Source: Epiperipatus broadwayi (Eukaryota > Onychophora > Udeonychophora > Euonychophora > Peripatidae). Taken from it: a DNA stretch of 64,000 nucleotides. Positions 61,541 through 64,000 of the stretch are shown here, in pieces; the stretch's first letter is position 1, and each line of letters begins with the position of its first letter. The stretch spans positions 1 to 64,000 of the forward strand of contig JAQFVV010000444.1 of assembly GCA_028023455.1 (NCBI GenBank). The letters are read 5' to 3'. The notes under the pieces were generated by a model that was not told the DNA's origin, searched no databases, and worked only from the letters and a program-made list of their open reading frames with translations. The position numbers were made by a program, and so were the translations under genes.

Positions 61541-62060
61541 TTTTTATTTTTTTATTTTTATTCCCCATTACGAGTTCCCGTGACGTATATCTATCCATTT
61601 ATGTTCAGATTTGGCATATTTTCTTTGATTGGAGTCATTTTTTGTAGGTATGACTTATTTTCTTAAAGGAAAAATGAATAGTAGATGGAGAAAGAGACGG
61701 GAAAAATTTATATAGTAACATCGATCGTATCTTATTCAGTTTCCCTAAAAGAAAAAAAAGTAAGATCACATCACTACCAAAAATATAATCATTAGTTTTT
61801 ATTTCATCTAGACAAAGCGCTTTTTTCAAGTAGGGATATCAAGCTAATTTAGCGGAAGAAGCGTTTCCGGTTAGCGTCAATTAAGTTTCAGCCCCCAAAA
61901 AATTTAAACGCAATTACGTCTTTCGTTAATATTAAAATATACTTTTATTCATCCATAACCAAGGAAAGATTTTTTCGATTGATGTTTTTCTATTTTTAGA
62001 CATCTTTTATACATTTATATAAAATAATAATATTAATAAAATTGCGTTTTACAGTACGGA
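61541..62060. promoter_or_regulatory. CpG-retaining patch
   Basis: CpGs are concentrated here, e.g. 'cgagttcccgtgacgtat', 'acatcgatcgtatc', 'agcggaagaagcgtttccgg', 'ttagcgtcaa' and 'acgcaattacgtctttcg'. There are seven in ~115 bp at 61850-61965. A strong minus-strand 3' splice-like sequence ('cttactttttttttctttta' then g) ends at about 61747 and is followed by an open frame, but no matching donor is clear. Possibly regulatory. Confidence 0.3.
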
Positions 62061-62500
62061 AAAAGCAAAATAAAAGGTAAAATTTTGTTTAAAAAAAAAT
62101 CAAGTATTCATATTATATTAAGGTATCCATATCTATAAAATCTGATATTCCAAAATATTGCCGTGCCCTAGGCAATAAGGATGTAATTACTTGTAGGATG
62201 CAATTTTGTTATTATTTTTTTAAAAATTAAAATTGTATTTGAATAATATGCAGATTACTTAAAAGTTATAAAATTTTGGAAGATTTGAGAAGCAGTTGTT
62301 TCTAAAATACTTTTGTGGATTAACCCAAATTACTATACATTTCTATTTAACATCAGTTTTTTTTTTTAATTTTAAGTTTACTATACTCTCATCAGAAACC
62401 TTTTTTAAAATTAAGATATTATTTAAATGAGTGATCTATACATTCGTATTTTAATCAGCATGAATTTCATTTCTCTGTCTCTATCAACTCCATCATCTCT
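62061..62500. other. AT-rich DNA
   Basis: No feature recognised. Confidence 0.5.
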
Positions 62501-62606
62501 GTTTTTTTTTTTTTTTTCAAGTGTCATAGCATCGGCCGGGACGCGAACCCGCAATCCGGGCAAGTGCTTGTAAGGCAGTCGCGCTGACCTCTCTACCACC
62601 AATGTT
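62501..62606 (-). mobile_element. tRNA-derived SINE (family S1), minus strand
   Basis: The minus strand reads 'cattggtggtagagaggtca' (box A), an anticodon-arm-like 'ctgccttacaagcac', box B 'gcgggttcgcgtccc' and 'ggccgatgctatgacac', followed by an A tail (the T run at 62503-62517). The same family is at 35598 and 41226. Well-preserved CpG-containing boxes suggest a young copy. Confidence 0.78.
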
Positions 62607-62940
62607 CTCTCTTAATTTGACTTTTTCAATCTCTCTCTTTATCCCTTTATATATATGTGTGTATGTTTTTCAGAGAATTCAATATTAATTATTATAGTAG
62701 TCGTGTGCAAAAATTAATCCAAAAATAAAGAACGGGGATATTTATTTTTTGCTTAAAGACGTGACATTTTAACGTCGAGAAGAATAAAACTGACAAAAGT
62801 CATTCAGATAGTTTTGGATTAGCATTGTATGTTTATTGTCGAAAATTGCAGTGGATTCAGTTAATGTATATATAATCTTAAGCTAATATATAATTCTAAG
62901 GCAGTATGAAATTTGCTTATACGGAATGTTTCTTACACGT
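62607..62940. other. AT-rich DNA
   Basis: Some CpGs near 62760-62785 ('aaagacgtgac', 'taacgtcgag') continue the CpG-retaining character. No gene recognised. Confidence 0.4.
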
Positions 62941-63013
62941 GTAATTAGAGATTTGAACTCAGGATTTTCGGTCTATTCATCCTCCACTCCATTTCAAGCA
63001 ACCAATACACATA
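62941..63013 (-). repeat. Family A terminal fragment
   Basis: 'gtaattagagatttgaactc' then 'aggattttcgg', 'cctccactccatttca' and 'accaatacacat' match the family end at 30625 and 39583. It is truncated after ~73 bp. Confidence 0.6.
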
Positions 63014-64000
63014 ATAAAAATACTATACATACTTAGATTTAAAAAAAAACAGATATTGATTAGAACTTTTGAAGTAAATAAAAACAAGCAAATTTGGAAA
63101 ACATAAATTAAAAATCAACCTTTTAAATACAATGAGTAAAATAGAGGGGGGGGGGATAAAATATGTTTGTAGAATAATTTTTATATCCTGCTTAAGTAAA
63201 AAAGTGACATATTCAAGAGTTAAAAGTTCCTGGACAAATAGCTCAACTTGTCTTACATAATCTCACAAGCAATTATTTATAGTTTTATTAAATATTGTCA
63301 TTGTTTACTAACACTTTTGTTGATTGTTAGTGTTGTCTATAATTAACCTGTTAATGTATGCTTCAGAACACATTTGTGTGGCCAATTTGCTAACTATTTA
63401 TATATATATATTTTCAGTTAGATTTTTAATTTAAAAAATCATTAAATCTTTATGTTTTTGACAAATTTCATAAAAAATATAGGATCAAAAGTAGAAAGTA
63501 ATCTTGATTATCAATTTTGCAAATAAACAAAAAAAGTAATTAAAAGCAATAAATAATCAAAATAAAAGTTTTTTAGGCTTCAGGCTAAAATAATATATGT
63601 AACAAAATAAATATTTTCCAATAAATCTGTATATTCAAGTAATGAAAATATTTTTTTTTAATATTAAATTTCAACTTTAAATTGCAAAAAAAAAAAACCC
63701 CACCAAAAAAGAATGCAAAAGTTTTTGATAATAGGTACTTTCCATTTGACCTTTGGTAGTTCTTGTTTGATGTCATTAAATTTTCAGTTCACTAGTTTTT
63801 TCCAAAAAAAAAGCATAAATTTATTCAAACAAAAACTAAATGTAAATATCAAATATTTATTAAGAAAAAAATATTTGATAATTTTACAAACAATAAATAA
63901 TAAATTAATAATTTAACTATGTAACAAATTACTTTTTCTATTAATATGACATCAACAAAAGTCTACATTGCACAAGTGCATAGTGTGTTTTTTAAACTGC
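63014..64000. other. AT-rich DNA
   Basis: G10 run at 63146-63155. No gene recognised to the window end. Confidence 0.5.

Noticed and set aside
61635-61829. Minus-strand exon after a strong 3' splice-like site
   Set aside because: The frame is open but there is no convincing donor and the peptide is compositionally biased; mentioned only with the CpG patch.

Overview
This window is very AT-rich non-coding DNA (roughly three-quarters A+T by eye) from a large, repeat-laden eukaryotic genome, most likely an invertebrate animal. The grounds are non-LTR retrotransposons of the RTE type, hAT-like DNA transposons, tRNA-derived SINEs, long TA/ATT microsatellites and near-absence of CpG outside a few patches, as expected of a methylated genome. 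I cannot name the phylum. No complete host gene is visible, so the window is probably intergenic or deep intronic. The only host-exon candidate is a 42-bp interval at 34642-34683 on the minus strand with near-consensus splice sites.

Layout. 1-2060: diverged tandem array of ~200-225 bp units, split by a non-autonomous DNA transposon (523-1159) with 8-bp target duplications. 2.8-9.1 kb: (ATT)n, one family A repeat, then featureless AT-rich DNA. 9.2-17.4 kb: a CpG-retaining patch (9.9-10.14 kb) and a cluster of inverted-repeat elements. 20.1-21.8 kb: a 530-bp palindromic family A dimer, then an 873-bp hAT-like element with perfect 8-bp target duplication. 22.8-25.3 kb: a young RTE copy with a 5' inversion, bounded by 12-bp duplications. 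27.3-30.6 kb: a near full-length, frameshifted RTE on the minus strand beside a TA microsatellite. 30.6-33 kb: two more family A copies. 33.5-35.7 kb: CpG-retaining DNA with the exon candidate and a SINE. 36.6-37.9 kb: decayed hAT-like element with a nested 206-bp hairpin. 40-48.7 kb: several foldback elements and two old RTE relics. 50.7-52.1 kb: relic of a second non-LTR lineage. 52.7-60.7 kb: tRNA-derived repeats, more foldbacks, an almost perfect 80-bp palindrome and a short 5'-truncated RTE. 61.5-62.9 kb: another CpG-retaining patch with a SINE.

The genes present are the retrotransposon's own: an AP-type endonuclease and a reverse transcriptase that together would nick the target and copy the element RNA by target-primed reverse transcription. 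The RTE copy at 22.8-25.3 kb has an intact RT frame but an inverted, partly deleted endonuclease. The copy at 27.4-30.6 kb has an intact endonuclease frame but a broken RT. Neither is autonomous as it stands. The most unusual overall property is the density of long inverted repeats: about sixteen in 64 kb from several unrelated families. I did not find a convincing new multi-gene system.
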